Position numbers and translations under genes: made by a program. The notes under the pieces are model-generated. The model saw nothing but the letters and a program-made list of their open reading frames with translations, was not told where the DNA came from and ran no database searches. This document shows, piece after piece, positions 11,819-26,065 of a DNA stretch of 64,000 nt. Origin of the DNA: Leptasterias polaris (taxonomy: Eukaryota; Echinodermata; Asteroidea; Forcipulatida; Asteriidae); the NCBI GenBank assembly GCA_037783415.1, contig JAZGTN010000177.1, positions 186,001-250,000 on the forward strand, read 5' to 3'. The stretch's first letter is position 1. Every line of letters begins with the position of its first letter.

Positions 11819-13118
11819 AAGAAACAGGGGTGTTGTGAACAAACTGGTTCATTCTGAGCGTATTCTGAGACGAAAAAAATTCAAACCCCTCAGAATGCGC
11901 TGAGATTAATTCTTTACTAAGAAACATGGGTGTACTGAACAAACTGGTTGATTCTGAGCGTATTCTGAGACGAAAAAAATTCAAACCCCTCAGAATGCGC
12001 TGAGATTAATTCTTTACTAAGAAACATGGGTGTACTGAACAAACTGGTTGATTCTGAGCGTATTCTGAGACGAAAAAAATTCAAACCCCTCAGAATGCGC
12101 TGAGATTAATTCTTTACTAAGAAACATGGGTGTACTGAACAAACTGGTTGATTCTGAGCGTATTCTGAGACGAAAAAAATTCAAACCCCTCAGAATGCGC
12201 TGAGATTAATTCTTTACTAAGAAACATGGGTGTACTGAACAAACTAGTTGATTCTGAGCGTATTCTGAGACGAAAAAAATTCAAACCCCTCAGAATGCGC
12301 TGAGATTAATTCTTTACTAAGAAACATGGGTGTACTGAACAAACTGGTTGATTCTGAGCGTGATCGGAGACGAAAAAAATTCAAACCCCTCAGAATGCGC
12401 TGAGATTAATTCTTTACTAAGAAACATGGGTGTACTGAACAAACTGGTTGATTCTGAGCGTATTCTGAGACGAAAAAAATTCAAACCCCTCAGAATGCGC
12501 TGAGATTAATTCTTTACTAAGAAACATGGGTGTACTGAACAAACTGGTTGATTCTGAGCGTATTCTGAGACGAAAAAAATTCAAACCCCTCAGAATGCGC
12601 TGAGATTAATTCTTTACTAAGAAACATGGGTGTACTGAACAAACTGGTTGATTCTGAGCGTATTCTGAGACGAAAAAAATTCAAACCCCTCAGAATGCGC
12701 TGAGATTAATTCTTTACTAAGAAACATGGGTGTACTGAACAAACTGGTTGATTCTGAGCGTATTCTGAGACGAAAAAAATTCAAACCCCTCAGAATGCGC
12801 TGAGATGAATTTTTTAATAAGAAACAAGGGTGTACTGAACAAACTGGTTGATTCTGAGCGTGATCGGAGACGAAAAAAATTCAAACCCCTCAAAACGCGC
12901 TGAGATTAATTCTTTACTAAGAAACATGGGTGTACTGAACAAACTGGTTGATTCTGAGCGTGATCGGAGATGAAAAAAATTCAAACCCCTCAAAACGCGC
13001 TGAGATTATTTCTTTACTAAGAAACATGGGTGTACTGAACAAACTGGTTGATTCTGAGCGTGATCGGAGACGAAAAAAATTCAAACCCCTCAAAACGCGC
13101 TGAGATTAATTCTTTACT

Positions 13119-13486
13119 AAGAAACAACAGTGTTGGGACCGTACTGGTTGAATCTAAGCGCGATCGGAGATGAAAAAAAATAAAATACCTCAAAACTCCT
13201 GTAAACCTGTAAGCCACCAGATGTCAATACACTTTCCAGGTTAAAAAGAACACAACATCCTTTGAGGCACAAAACCAGGTCACAAAACCACAAATACATC
13301 ATGTAATCACAAGCAAAGTGGCTAGTGAAGCAAGAGTATTACAAACTAAAACAATTGTATAACAATCTGCGCAGGATTAACCACAAGGATACCACACAGC
13401 CAGCTTGTCTTTTGAGTGAATCTAAGCGCGATCGGAGACGAACAAAATTAAAACCCCTCAAAACACGCTGAGATGAATTTTTTAAT
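13119..13486 (+). repeat. 368-bp composite unit, copy 4
   Basis: This lies 1668 bp after copy 3. The upstream flank has the GATTATTTCTTTACT variant and the downstream array carries GAGTGTATT near 13926, so copies 4 and 5 together correspond to copies 1 and 2. GGGACC form. Confidence 0.92.
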
Positions 13487-15087
13487 AAGAAACAGGGGTG
13501 TTGTGAACAAACTGGTTCATTCTGAGCGTATTCTGAGACGAAAAAAATTCAAACCCCTCAGAATGCGCTGAGATTAATTCTTTACTAAGAAACATGGGTG
13601 TACTGAACAAACTGGTTGATTCTGAGCGTATTCTGAGACGAAAAAAATTCAAACCCCTCAGAATGCGCTGAGATTAATTCTTTACTAAGAAACATGGGTG
13701 TACTGAACAAACTGGTTGATTCTGAGCGTATTCTGAGACGAAAAAAATTCAAACCCCTCAGAATGCGCTGAGATTAATTCTTTACTAAGAAACATGGGTG
13801 TACTGAACAAACTGGTTGATTCTGAGCGTATTCTGAGACGAAAAAAATTCAAACCCCTCAGAATGCGCTGAGATTAATTCTTTACTAAGAAACATGGGTG
13901 TACTGAACAAACTGGTTGATTCTGAGTGTATTCTGAGACGAAAAAAATTCAAACCCCTCAGAATGCGCTGAGATTAATTCTTTACTAAGAAACATGGGTG
14001 TACTGAACAAACTGGTTGATTCTGAGCGTATTCTGAGACGAAAAAAATTCAAACCCCTCAGAATGCGCTGAGATTAATTCTTTACTAAGAAACATGGGTG
14101 TACTGAACAAACTGGTTGATTCTGAGCGTATTCTGAGACGAAAAAAATTCAAACCCCTCAGAATGCGCTGAGATTAATTCTTTACTAAGAAACATGGGTG
14201 TACTGAACAAACTAGTTGATTCTGAGCGTATTCTGAGACGAAAAAAATTCAAACCCCTCAGAATGCGCTGAGATTAATTCTTTACTAAGAAACATGGGTG
14301 TACTGAACAAACTGGTTGATTCTGAGCGTGATCGGAGACGAAAAAAATTCAAACCCCTCAGAATGCGCTGAGATTAATTCTTTACTAAGAAACATGGGTG
14401 TACTGAACAAACTGGTTGATTCTGAGCGTATTCTGAGACGAAAAAAATTCAAACCCCTCAGAATGCGCTGAGATTAATTCTTTACTAAGAAACATGGGTG
14501 TACTGAACAAACTGGTTGATTCTGAGCGTATTCTGAGACGAAAAAAATTCAAACCCCTCAGAATGCGCTGAGATTAATTCTTTACTAAGAAACATGGGTG
14601 TACTGAACAAACTGGTTGATTCTGAGCGTATTCTGAGACGAAAAAAATTCAAACCCCTCAGAATGCGCTGAGATTAATTCTTTACTAAGAAACATGGGTG
14701 TACTGAACAAACTGGTTGATTCTGAGCGTATTCTGAGACGAAAAAAATTCAAACCCCTCAGAATGCGCTGAGATGAATTTTTTTAATAAGAAACAAGGGT
14801 GTACTGAACAAACTGGTTGATTCTGAGCGTGATCGGAGACGAAAAAAATTCAAACCCCTCAAAACGCGCTGAGATTAATTCTTTACTAAGAAACATGGGT
14901 GTACTGAACAAACTGGTTGATTCTGAGCGTGATCGGAGATGAAAAAAATTCAAACCCCTCAAAACGCGCTGAGATTAATTCTTTACTAAGAAACATGGGT
15001 GTACTGAACAAACTGGTTGATTCTGAGCGTGATCGGAGACGAACAAAATTCAAACCCCTCAAAACGCGCTGAGATTAATTCTTTACT

Positions 15088-15455
15088 AAGAAACAACAGT
15101 GTTGGGACCGTACTGGTTGAATCTAAGCGCGATCGGAGATGAAAAAAAATAAAATACCTCAAAACTCCTGTAAACCTGTAAGCCACCAGATGTCAATACA
15201 CTTTCCAGGTTAAAAAGAACACAACATCCTTTGAGGCACAAAACCAGGTCACAAAACCACAAATACATCATGTAATCACAAGCAAAGTGGCTAGTGAAGC
15301 AAGAGTATTACAAACTAAAACAATTGTATAACAATCTGCGCAGGATTAACCACAAGGATACCACACAGCCAGCTTGTCTTTTGAGTGAATCTAAGCGCGA
15401 TCGGAGACGAACAAAATTAAAACCCCTCAAAACACGCTGAGATGAATTTTTTAAT
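15088..15455 (+). repeat. 368-bp composite unit, copy 5
   Basis: This corresponds to copy 2. It is 1969 bp from copy 4; the extra base is one T in a T-run near 14774. The preceding monomer has the GACGAACAAAATTC form. GGGACC form. Confidence 0.92.
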
Positions 15456-18455
15456 AAGAAACAGGGGTGTTGTGAACAAACTGGTTCATTCTGAGCGTAT
15501 TCTGAGACGAAAAAAATTCAAACCCCTCAGAATGCGCTGAGATTAATTCTTTACTAAGAAACATGGGTGTACTGAACAAACTGGTTGATTCTGAGCGTAT
15601 TCTGAGACGAAAAAAATTCAAACCCCTCAGAATGCGCTGAGATTAATTCTTTACTAAGAAACATGGGTGTACTGAACAAACTGGTTGATTCTGAGCGTAT
15701 TCTCAGACGAAAAAAATTCAAACCCCTCAGAATGCGCTGAGATTAATTCTTTACTAAGAAACATGGGTGTACTGAACAAACTGGTTGATTCTGAGCGTAT
15801 TCTGAGACGAAAAAAATTCAAACCCCTCAGAATGCGCTGAGATTAATTCTTTACTAAGAAACATGGGTGTACTGAACAAACTGGTTGATTCTGAGCGTAT
15901 TCTGAGACGAAAAAAATTCAAACCCCTCAGAATGCGCTGAGATTAATTCTTTACTAAGAAACATGGGTGTACTGAACAAACTGGTTGATTCTGAGCGTAT
16001 TCTGAGACGAAAAAAATTCAAACCCCTCAGAATGCGCTGAGATTAATTCTTTACTAAGAAACATGGGTGTACTGAACAAACTGGTTGATTCTGAGCGTAT
16101 TCTGAGACGAAAAAAATTCAAACCCCTCAGAATGCGCTGAGATTAATTCTTTACTAAGAAACATGGGTGTACTGAACAAACTGGTTGATTCTGAGCGTAT
16201 TCTGAGACGAAAAAAATTCAAACCCCTCAGAATGCGCTGAGATTAATTCTTTACTAAGAAACATGGGTGTACTGAACAAACTGGTTGATTCTGAGCGTAT
16301 TCTGAGACGAAAAAAATTCAAACCCCTCAGAATGCGCTGAGATTAATTCTTTACTAAGAAACATGGGTGTACTGAACAAACTGGTTGATTCTGAGCGTAT
16401 TCTGAGACGAAAAAAATTCAAACCCCTCAGAATGCGCTGAGATTAATTCTTTACTAAGAAACATGGGTGTACTGAACAAACTGGTTGATTCTGAGCGTAT
16501 TCTGAGACGAAAAAAATTCAAACCCCTCAGAATGCGCTGAGATTAATTCTTTACTAAGAAACATGGGTGTACTGAACAAACTGGTTGATTCTGAGCGTAT
16601 TCTGAGACGAAAAAAATTCAAACCCCTCAGAATGCGCTGAGATTAATTCTTTACTAAGAAACATGGGTGTACTGAACAAACTGCTTGATTCTGAGCGTAT
16701 TCTGAGACGAAAAAAATTCAAACCCCTCAGAATGCGCTGAGATTAATTCTTTACTAAGAAACATGGGTGTACTGAACAAACTGGTTGATTCTGAGCGTGA
16801 TCGGAGACGAAAAAAATTCAAACCCCTCAGAATGCGCTGAGATTAATTCTTTACTAAGAAACATGGGTGTACTGAACAAACTGGTTGATTCTGAGCGTAT
16901 TCTGAGACGAAAAAAATTCAAACCCCTCAGAATGCGCTGAGATTAATTCTTTACTAAGAAACATGGGTGTACTGAACAAACTGGTTGATTCTGAGCGTAT
17001 TCTGAGACGAAAAAAATTCAAACCCCTCAGAATGCGCTGAGATGAATTTTTTAATAAGAAACATGGGTGTACTGAACAAACTGGTTGATTCTGAGCGTAT
17101 TCTGAGACGAAAAAAATTCAAACCCCTCAGAATGCGCTGAGATGAATTTTTTAATAAGAAACATGGGTGTACTGAACAAACTGGTTGATTCTGAGCGTAT
17201 TCTGAGACGAAAAAAATTCAAACCCCTCAGAATGCGCTGAGATTAATTCTTTACTAAGAAACATGGGTGTACTGAACAAACTGGTTGATTCTGAGCGTGA
17301 TCGGAGACGAAAAAAATTCAAACCCCTCAGAATGCGCTGAGATTAATTCTTTACTAAGAAACATGGGTGTACTGAACAAACTGGTTGATTCTGAGCGTAT
17401 TCTGAGACGAAAAAAATTCAAACCCCTCAGAATGCGCTGAGATTAATTCTTTACTAAGAAACATGGGTGTACTGAACAAACTGGTTGATTCTGAGCGTAT
17501 TCTGAGACGAAAAAAATTCAAACCCCTCAGAATGCGCTGAGATTAATTCTTTACTAAGAAACATGGGTGTACTGAACAAACTGGTTGATTCTGAGCGTAT
17601 TCTGAGACGAAAAAAATTCAAACCCCTCAAAACGCGCTGAGATTAATTCTTTACTAAGAAACATGGGTGTACTGAACAAACTGGTTGATTCTGAGCGTAT
17701 TCTGAGACGAAAAAAATTCAAACCCCTCAAAACGCGCTGAGATTAATTCTTTACTAAGAAACAAGGGTGTACTGAACAAACTGGTTGATTCTGAGCGTGA
17801 TCGGAGACGAAAAAAATTCAAACCCCTCAAAACGCGCTGAGATTAATTCTTTACTAAGAAACATGGGTGTACTGAACAAACTGGTTAATTCTGAGCGTGA
17901 TCGGAGACGAAAAAAATTCAAACCCCTCAAAACGCGCTGAGATTAATTCTTTACTAAGAAACATGGGTGTACTGAACAAACTGGTTGATTCTGAGCGTAT
18001 TCTGAGACGAAAAAAATTCAAACCCCTCAGAATGCGCTGAGATTAATTCTTTACTAAGAAACATGGGTGAACTGAACAAACTGGTTGATTCTGAGCGTAT
18101 TCTGAGACGAAAAAAATTCAAACCCCTCAGAATGCGCTGAGATTAATTCTTTACTAAGAAACATGGGTGTACTGAACAAACTGGTTGATTCTGAGCGTAT
18201 TCTGAGACGAAAAAAATTCAAACCCCTCAGAATGCGCTGAGATTAATTCTTTACTAAGAAACATGGGTGTACTGAACAAACTGGTTGATTCTGAGCGTAT
18301 TCTGAGACGAAAAAAATTCAAACCCCTCAGAATGCGCTGAGATGAATTTTTAAATAAGAAACAAGGGTGTACTGAACAAACTGGTTGATTCTGAGCGTAT
18401 TCTGAGACGAAAAAAATTCAAACCCCTCAAAACGCGCTGAGATTAATTCTTTACT

Positions 18456-18561
18456 AAGAAACATGGGTGTAGGCCTACTGAACAAACTGGTTGATTCTGA
18501 GCGTATTCTGAGACGAAAAAAATTCAAACCCCTCAGAATGCGCTGAGATTAATTCTTTACT
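18456..18561 (+). repeat. 106-bp marker monomer, copy 3
   Basis: Same GGCCTA insertion and flanks; 9512 bp after copy 2. Confidence 0.93.
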
Positions 18562-19162
18562 AAGAAACATGGGTGTACTTAACAAACTGGTTGATTCTGA
18601 GCGTATTCTGAGACGAAAAAAATTCAAACCCCTCAGAATGCGCTGAGATTAATTCTTTACTAAGAAACATGGGTGTACTGAACAAACTGGTTGATTCTGA
18701 GCGTATTCTGAGACGAAAAAAATTCAAACCCCTCAGAATGCGCTGAGATTAATTCTTTACTAAGAAACATGGGTGTACTGAACAAACTGGTTGATTCTGA
18801 GCGTGATCGGAGACGAAAAAAAATTCAAACCCCTCAGAATTCGCTGAGATTAATTCTTTACTAAGAAACAAGGGTGTACTGAACAAACTGGTTGATTCTG
18901 AGCGTATTCTGAGACGAAAAAAATTCAAACCCCTCAGAATGCGCTGAGATGAATTTTTTAATAAGAAACAAGGGTGTACTGAACAAACTGGTTGATTCTG
19001 AGCGTGATCGGAGACGAAAAAAATTCAAACCCCTCAAAACGCGCTGAGATTAATTCTTTACTAAGAAACATGGGTGTACTGAACAAACTGGTTGATTCTG
19101 AGCGTATTCTGAGACGAAAAAAATTCAAACCCCTCAGAATGCGCTGAGATTAATTCTTTACT

Positions 19163-19261
19163 AAGAAACATGGGTGTACTGAACAAACTGGTTGATTCTG
19201 AGCGTATTCTGAGACGAAAAAATTCAAACCCCTCAGAATGCGCTGAGATTAATTCTTTACT
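19163..19261 (+). repeat. 99-bp monomer (one A lost)
   Basis: The A-tract has six A instead of seven (near 19215). It is the only shortened monomer I found and it shifts all downstream landmarks in S3 by one base relative to S2. Confidence 0.85.
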
Positions 19262-20961
19262 AAGAAACATGGGTGTACTGAACAAACTGGTTGATTCTGA
19301 GCGTATTCTGAGACGAAAAAAATTCAAACCCCTCAGAATGCGCTGAGATTAATTCTTTACTAAGAAACATGGGTGTACTGAACAAACTGGTTGATTCTGA
19401 GCGTATTCTGAGACGAAAAAAATTCAAACCCCTCAGAATGCGCTGAGATTAATTCTTTACTAAGAAACATGGGTGTACTGAACAAACTGGTTGATTCTGA
19501 GCGTATTCTGAGACGAAAAAAATTCAAACCCCTCAGAATGCGCTGAGATTAATTCTTTACTAAGAAACATGGGTGTACTGAACAAACTGGTTGATTCTGA
19601 GCGTATTCTGAGACGAAAAAAATTCAAACCCCTCAGAATGCGCTGAGATTAATTCTTTACTAAGAAACATGGGTGTACTGAACAAACTAGTTGATTCTGA
19701 GCGTATTCTGAGACGAAAAAAATTCAAACCCCTCAGAATGCGCTGAGATTAATTCTTTACTAAGAAACATGGGTGTACTGAACAAACTGGTTGATTCTGA
19801 GCGTGATCGGAGACGAAAAAAATTCAAACCCCTCAGAATGCGCTGAGATTAATTCTTTACTAAGAAACATGGGTGTACTGAACAAACTGGTTGATTCTGA
19901 GCGTATTCTGAGACGAAAAAAATTCAAACCCCTCAGAATGCGCTGAGATTAATTCTTTACTAAGAAACATGGGTGTACTGAACAAACTGGTTGATTCTGA
20001 GCGTATTCTGAGACGAAAAAAATTCAAACCCCTCAGAATGCGCTGAGATTAATTCTTTACTAAGAAACATGGGTGTACTGAACAAACTAGTTGATTCTGA
20101 GCGTATTCTGAGACGAAAAAAATTCAAACCCCTCAGAATGCGCTGAGATTAATTCTTTACTAAGAAACATGGGTGTACTGAACAAACTGGTTGATTCTGA
20201 GCGTGATCGGAGACGAAAAAAATTCAAACCCCTCAGAATGCGCTGAGATTAATTCTTTACTAAGAAACATGGGTGTACTGAACAAACTGGTTGATTCTGA
20301 GCGTATTCTGAGACGAAAAAAATTCAAACCCCTCAGAATGCGCTGAGATTAATTCTTTACTAAGAAACATGGGTGTACTGAACAAACTGGTTGATTCTGA
20401 GCGTATTCTGAGACGAAAAAAATTCAAACCCCTCAGAATGCGCTGAGATTAATTCTTTACTAAGAAACATGGGTGTACTGAACAAACTGGTTGATTCTGA
20501 GCGTATTCTGAGACGAAAAAAATTCAAACCCCTCAGAATGCGCTGAGATTAATTCTTTACTAAGAAACATGGGTGTACTGAACAAACTGGTTGATTCTGA
20601 GCGTATTCTGAGACGAAAAAAATTCAAACCCCTCAGAATGCGCTGAGATGAATTTTTTAATAAGAAACAAGGGTGTACTGAACAAACTGGTTGATTCTGA
20701 GCGTGATCGGAGACGAAAAAAATTCAAACCCCTCAAAACGCGCTGAGATTAATTCTTTACTAAGAAACATGGGTGTACTGAACAAACTGGTTGATTCTGA
20801 GCGTGATCGGAGATGAAAAAAATTCAAACCCCTCAAAACGCGCTGAGATTATTTCTTTACTAAGAAACATGGGTGTACTGAACAAACTGGTTGATTCTGA
20901 GCGTGATCGGAGACGAAAAAAATTCAAACCCCTCAAAACGCGCTGAGATTAATTCTTTACT

Positions 20962-21329
20962 AAGAAACAACAGTGTTGGGACCGTACTGGTTGAATCTAA
21001 GCGCGATCGGAGATGAAAAAAAATAAAATACCTCAAAACTCCTGTAAACCTGTAAGCCACCAGATGTCAATACACTTTCCAGGTTAAAAAGAACACAACA
21101 TCCTTTGAGGCACAAAACCAGGTCACAAAACCACAAATACATCATGTAATCACAAGCAAAGTGGCTAGTGAAGCAAGAGTATTACAAACTAAAACAATTG
21201 TATAACAATCTGCGCAGGATTAACCACAAGGATACCACACAGCCAGCTTGTCTTTTGAGTGAATCTAAGCGCGATCGGAGACGAACAAAATTAAAACCCC
21301 TCAAAACACGCTGAGATGAATTTTTTAAT
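20962..21329 (+). repeat. 368-bp composite unit, copy 6
   Basis: Corresponds to copies 1 and 3. It is 9511 bp after copy 3, one base less than the block offset of 9512 because of the 99-bp monomer at 19163. GGGACC form. Confidence 0.92.
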
Positions 21330-22429
21330 AAGAAACAGGGGTGTTGTGAACAAACTGGTTCATTCTGAGCGTATTCTGAGACGAAAAAAATTCAAACCCC
21401 TCAGAATGCGCTGAGATTAATTCTTTACTAAGAAACATGGGTGTACTGAACAAACTGGTTGATTCTGAGCGTATTCTGAGACGAAAAAAATTCAAACCCC
21501 TCAGAATGCGCTGAGATTAATTCTTTACTAAGAAACATGGGTGTACTGAACAAACTGGTTGATTCTGAGCGTATTCTGAGACGAAAAAAATTCAAACCCC
21601 TCAGAATGCGCTGAGATTAATTCTTTACTAAGAAACATGGGTGTACTGAACAAACTGGTTGATTCTGAGCGTATTCTGAGACGAAAAAAATTCAAACCCC
21701 TCAGAATGCGCTGAGATTAATTCTTTACTAAGAAACATGGGTGTACTGAACAAACTGGTTGATTCTGAGTGTATTCTGAGACGAAAAAAATTCAAACCCC
21801 TCAGAATGCGCTGAGATTAATTCTTTACTAAGAAACATGGGTGTACTGAACAAACTGGTTGATTCTGAGCGTATTCTGAGACGAAAAAAATTCAAACCCC
21901 TCAGAATGCGCTGAGATTAATTCTTTACTAAGAAACATGGGTGTACTGAACAAACTGGTTGATTCTGAGCGTATTCTGAGACGAAAAAAATTCAAACCCC
22001 TCAGAATGCGCTGAGATTAATTCTTTACTAAGAAACATGGGTGTACTGAACAAACTAGTTGATTCTGAGCGTATTCTGAGACGAAAAAAATTCAAACCCC
22101 TCAGAATGCGCTGAGATTAATTCTTTACTAAGAAACATGGGTGTACTGAACAAACTGGTTGATTCTGAGCGTGATCGGAGACGAAAAAAATTCAAACCCC
22201 TCAGAATGCGCTGAGATTAATTCTTTACTAAGAAACATGGGTGTACTGAACAAACTGGTTGATTCTGAGCGTATTCTGAGACGAAAAAAATTCAAACCCC
22301 TCAGAATGCGCTGAGATTAATTCTTTACTAAGAAACATGGGTGTACTGAACAAACTGGTTGATTCTGAGCGTATTCTGAGACGAAAAAAATTCAAACCCC
22401 TCAGAATGCGCTGAGATTAATTCTTTACT

Positions 22430-22529
22430 AAGAAACATGGGTGTACTGAACAAACTGGTTGATTCTGAGCGTATTCTGAGACGAAAAAAATTCAAACCCC
22501 TCAGAATGCGCTGAGATTAATTTTTTAAT
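22430..22529 (+). repeat. Chimeric monomer at a 300-bp deletion junction
   Basis: Its end reads GATTAATTTTTTAAT, joining the GATTAATT start of the common form to the TTTTTTAAT end of the GATGAATTTTTTAAT form. It is followed by ACATGGG instead of ACAAGGG. In the equivalent place in S1 three further monomers are present (5376-5675). Confidence 0.7.
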
Positions 22530-22629
22530 AAGAAACATGGGTGTACTGAACAAACTGGTTGATTCTGAGCGTGATCGGAGACGAACAAAATTCAAACCCC
22601 TCAAAACGCGCTGAGATTAATTCTTTACT

Positions 22630-22997
22630 AAGAAACAACAGTGTTGGGACCGTACTGGTTGAATCTAAGCGCGATCGGAGATGAAAAAAAATAAAATACC
22701 TCAAAACTCCTGTAAACCTGTAAGCCACCAGATGTCAATACACTTTCCAGGTTAAAAAGAACACAACATCCTTTGAGGCACAAAACCAGGTCACAAAACC
22801 ACAAATACATCATGTAATCACAAGCAAAGTGGCTAGTGAAGCAAGAGTATTACAAACTAAAACAATTGTATAACAATCTGCGCAGGATTAACCACAAGGA
22901 TACCACACAGCCAGCTTGTCTTTTGAGTGAATCTAAGCGCGATCGGAGACGAACAAAATTAAAACCCCTCAAAACACGCTGAGATGAATTTTTTAAT
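22630..22997 (+). repeat. 368-bp composite unit, copy 7
   Basis: This lies 1668 bp after copy 6. It is preceded by only one GATCGG monomer where copies 2 and 5 have three, and the monomer before that (22430-22529) is a chimera. This fits a 3-monomer deletion directly upstream. GGGACC form. Confidence 0.92.
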
Positions 22998-25697
22998 AAG
23001 AAACAGGGGTGTTGTGAACAAACTGGTTCATTCTGAGCGTATTCTGAGACGAAAAAAATTCAAACCCCTCAGAATGCGCTGAGATTAATTCTTTACTAAG
23101 AAACATGGGTGTACTGAACAAACTGGTTGATTCTGAGCGTATTCTGAGACGAAAAAAATTCAAACCCCTCAGAATGCGCTGAGATTAATTCTTTACTAAG
23201 AAACATGGGTGTACTGAACAAACTGGTTGATTCTGAGCGTATTCTGAGACGAAAAAAATTCAAACCCCTCAGAATGCGCTGAGATTAATTCTTTACTAAG
23301 AAACATGGGTGTACTGAACAAACTGGTTGATTCTGAGCGTATTCTGAGACGAAAAAAATTCAAACCCCTCAGAATGCGCTGAGATTAATTCTTTACTAAG
23401 AAACATGGGTGTACTGAACAAACTGGTTGATTCTGAGCGTATTCTGAGACGAAAAAAATTCAAACCCCTCAGAATGCGCTGAGATTAATTCTTTACTAAG
23501 AAACATGGGTGTACTGAACAAACTGGTTGATTCTGAGCGTATTCTGAGACGAAAAAAATTCAAACCCCTCAGAATGCGCTGAGATTAATTCTTTACTAAG
23601 AAACATGGGTGTACTGAACAAACTGGTTGATTCTGAGCGTATTCTGAGACGAAAAAAATTCAAACCCCTCAGAATGCGCTGAGATTAATTCTTTACTAAG
23701 AAACATGGGTGTACTGAACAAACTGGTTGATTCTGAGCGTATTCTGAGACGAAAAAAATTCAAACCCCTCAGAATGCGCTGAGATTAATTCTTTACTAAG
23801 AAACATGGGTGTACTGAACAAACTGGTTGATTCTGAGCGTATTCTGAGACGAAAAAAATTCAAACCCCTCAGAATGCGCTGAGATTAATTCTTTACTAAG
23901 AAACATGGGTGTACTGAACAAACTGCTTGATTCTGAGCGTATTCTGAGACGAAAAAAATTCAAACCCCTCAGAATGCGCTGAGATTAATTCTTTACTAAG
24001 AAACATGGGTGTACTGAACAAACTGGTTGATTCTGAGCGTGATCGGAGACGAAAAAAATTCAAACCCCTCAGAATGCGCTGAGATTAATTCTTTACTAAG
24101 AAACATGGGTGTACTGAACAAACTGGTTGATTCTGAGCGTATTCTGAGACGAAAAAAATTCAAACCCCTCAGAATGCGCTGAGATTAATTCTTTACTAAG
24201 AAACATGGGTGTACTGAACAAACTGGTTGATTCTGAGCGTATTCTGAGACGAAAAAAATTCAAACCCCTCAGAATGCGCTGAGATGAATTTTTTAATAAG
24301 AAACATGGGTGTACTGAACAAACTGGTTGATTCTGAGCGTATTCTGAGACGAAAAAAATTCAAACCCCTCAGAATGCGCTGAGATGAATTTTTTAATAAG
24401 AAACATGGGTGTACTGAACAAACTGGTTGATTCTGAGCGTATTCTGAGACGAAAAAAATTCAAACCCCTCAGAATGCGCTGAGATTAATTCTTTACTAAG
24501 AAACATGGGTGTACTGAACAAACTGGTTGATTCTGAGCGTGATCGGAGACGAAAAAAATTCAAACCCCTCAGAATGCGCTGAGATTAATTCTTTACTAAG
24601 AAACATGGGTGTACTGAACAAACTGGTTGATTCTGAGCGTATTCTGAGACGAAAAAAATTCAAACCCCTCAGAATGCGCTGAGATTAATTCTTTACTAAG
24701 AAACATGGGTGTACTGAACAAACTGGTTGATTCTGAGCGTATTCTGAGACGAAAAAAATTCAAACCCCTCAGAATGCGCTGAGATTAATTCTTTACTAAG
24801 AAACATGGGTGTACTGAACAAACTGGTTGATTCTGAGCGTATTCTGAGACGAAAAAAATTCAAACCCCTCAGAATGCGCTGAGATGAATTTTTTAATAAG
24901 AAACATGGGTGTACTGAACAAACTGGTTGATTCTGAGCGTATTCTGAGACGAAAAAAATTCAAACCCCTCAGAATGCGCTGAGATGAATTTTTTAATAAG
25001 AAACATGGGTGTACTGAACAAACTGGTTGATTCTGAGCGTATTCTGAGACGAAAAAAATTCAAACCCCTCAGAATGCGCTGAGATTAATTCTTTACTAAG
25101 AAACATGGGTGTACTGAACAAACTGGTTGATTCTGAGCGTGATCGGAGACGAAAAAAATTCAAACCCCTCAGAATGCGCTGAGATTAATTCTTTACTAAG
25201 AAACATGGGTGTACTGAACAAACTGGTTGATTCTGAGCGTATTCTGAGACGAAAAAAATTCAAACCCCTCAGAATGCGCTGAGATTAATTCTTTACTAAG
25301 AAACATGGGTGTACTGAACAAACTGGTTGATTCTGAGCGTATTCTGAGACGAAAAAAATTCAAACCCCTCAGAATGCGCTGAGATGAATTTTTTAATAAG
25401 AAACAAGGGTGTACTGAACAAACTGGTTGATTCTGAGCGTGATCGGAGACGAAAAAAATTCAAACCCCTCAAAACGCGCTGAGATTAATTCTTTACTAAG
25501 AAACATGGGTGTACTGAACAAACTGGTTGATTCTGAGCGTGATCGGAGATGAAAAAAATTCAAACCCCTCAAAACGCGCTGAGATTAATTCTTTACTAAG
25601 AAACATGGGTGTACTGAACAAACTGGTTGATTCTGAGCGTGATCGGAGACGAACAAAATTCAAACCCCTCAAAACGCGCTGAGATTAATTCTTTACT

Positions 25698-26065
25698 AAG
25701 AAACAACAGTGTTGGGACCGTACTGGTTGAATCTAAGCGCGATCGGAGATGAAAAAAAATAAAATACCTCAAAACTCCTGTAAACCTGTAAGCCACCAGA
25801 TGTCAATACACTTTCCAGGTTAAAAAGAACACAACATCCTTTGAGGCACAAAACCAGGTCACAAAACCACAAATACATCATGTAATCACAAGCAAAGTGG
25901 CTAGTGAAGCAAGAGTATTACAAACTAAAACAATTGTATAACAATCTGCGCAGGATTAACCACAAGGATACCACACAGCCAGCTTGTCTTTTGAGTGAAT
26001 CTAAGCGCGATCGGAGACGAACAAAATTAAAACCCCTCAAAACACGCTGAGATGAATTTTTTAAT
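25698..26065 (+). repeat. 368-bp composite unit, copy 8
   Basis: Last unit of the left family, 3068 bp after copy 7. The preceding monomer has GACGAACAAAATTC. The next unit is more than 16 kb away. GGGACC form. Confidence 0.92.

Larger units (their letters stand above)
8944..18455. repeat. Higher-order block S2 (9512 bp)
   Basis: This is a copy of S1 with one additional composite-unit period. Composite units start at 11451, 13119 and 15088, with spacings of 1668 and 1969 bp. The 13119-15088 interval corresponds to 3708-5676 of S1, since both carry the rare GAGTGTATT variant; S2 has one extra T in a T-run near 14774. Near 17041 and 17141 a GATGAATTTTTTAAT doublet replaces the single copy seen in S1 near 7631, which accounts for another 100 bp. 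There are no genes. Confidence 0.83.
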
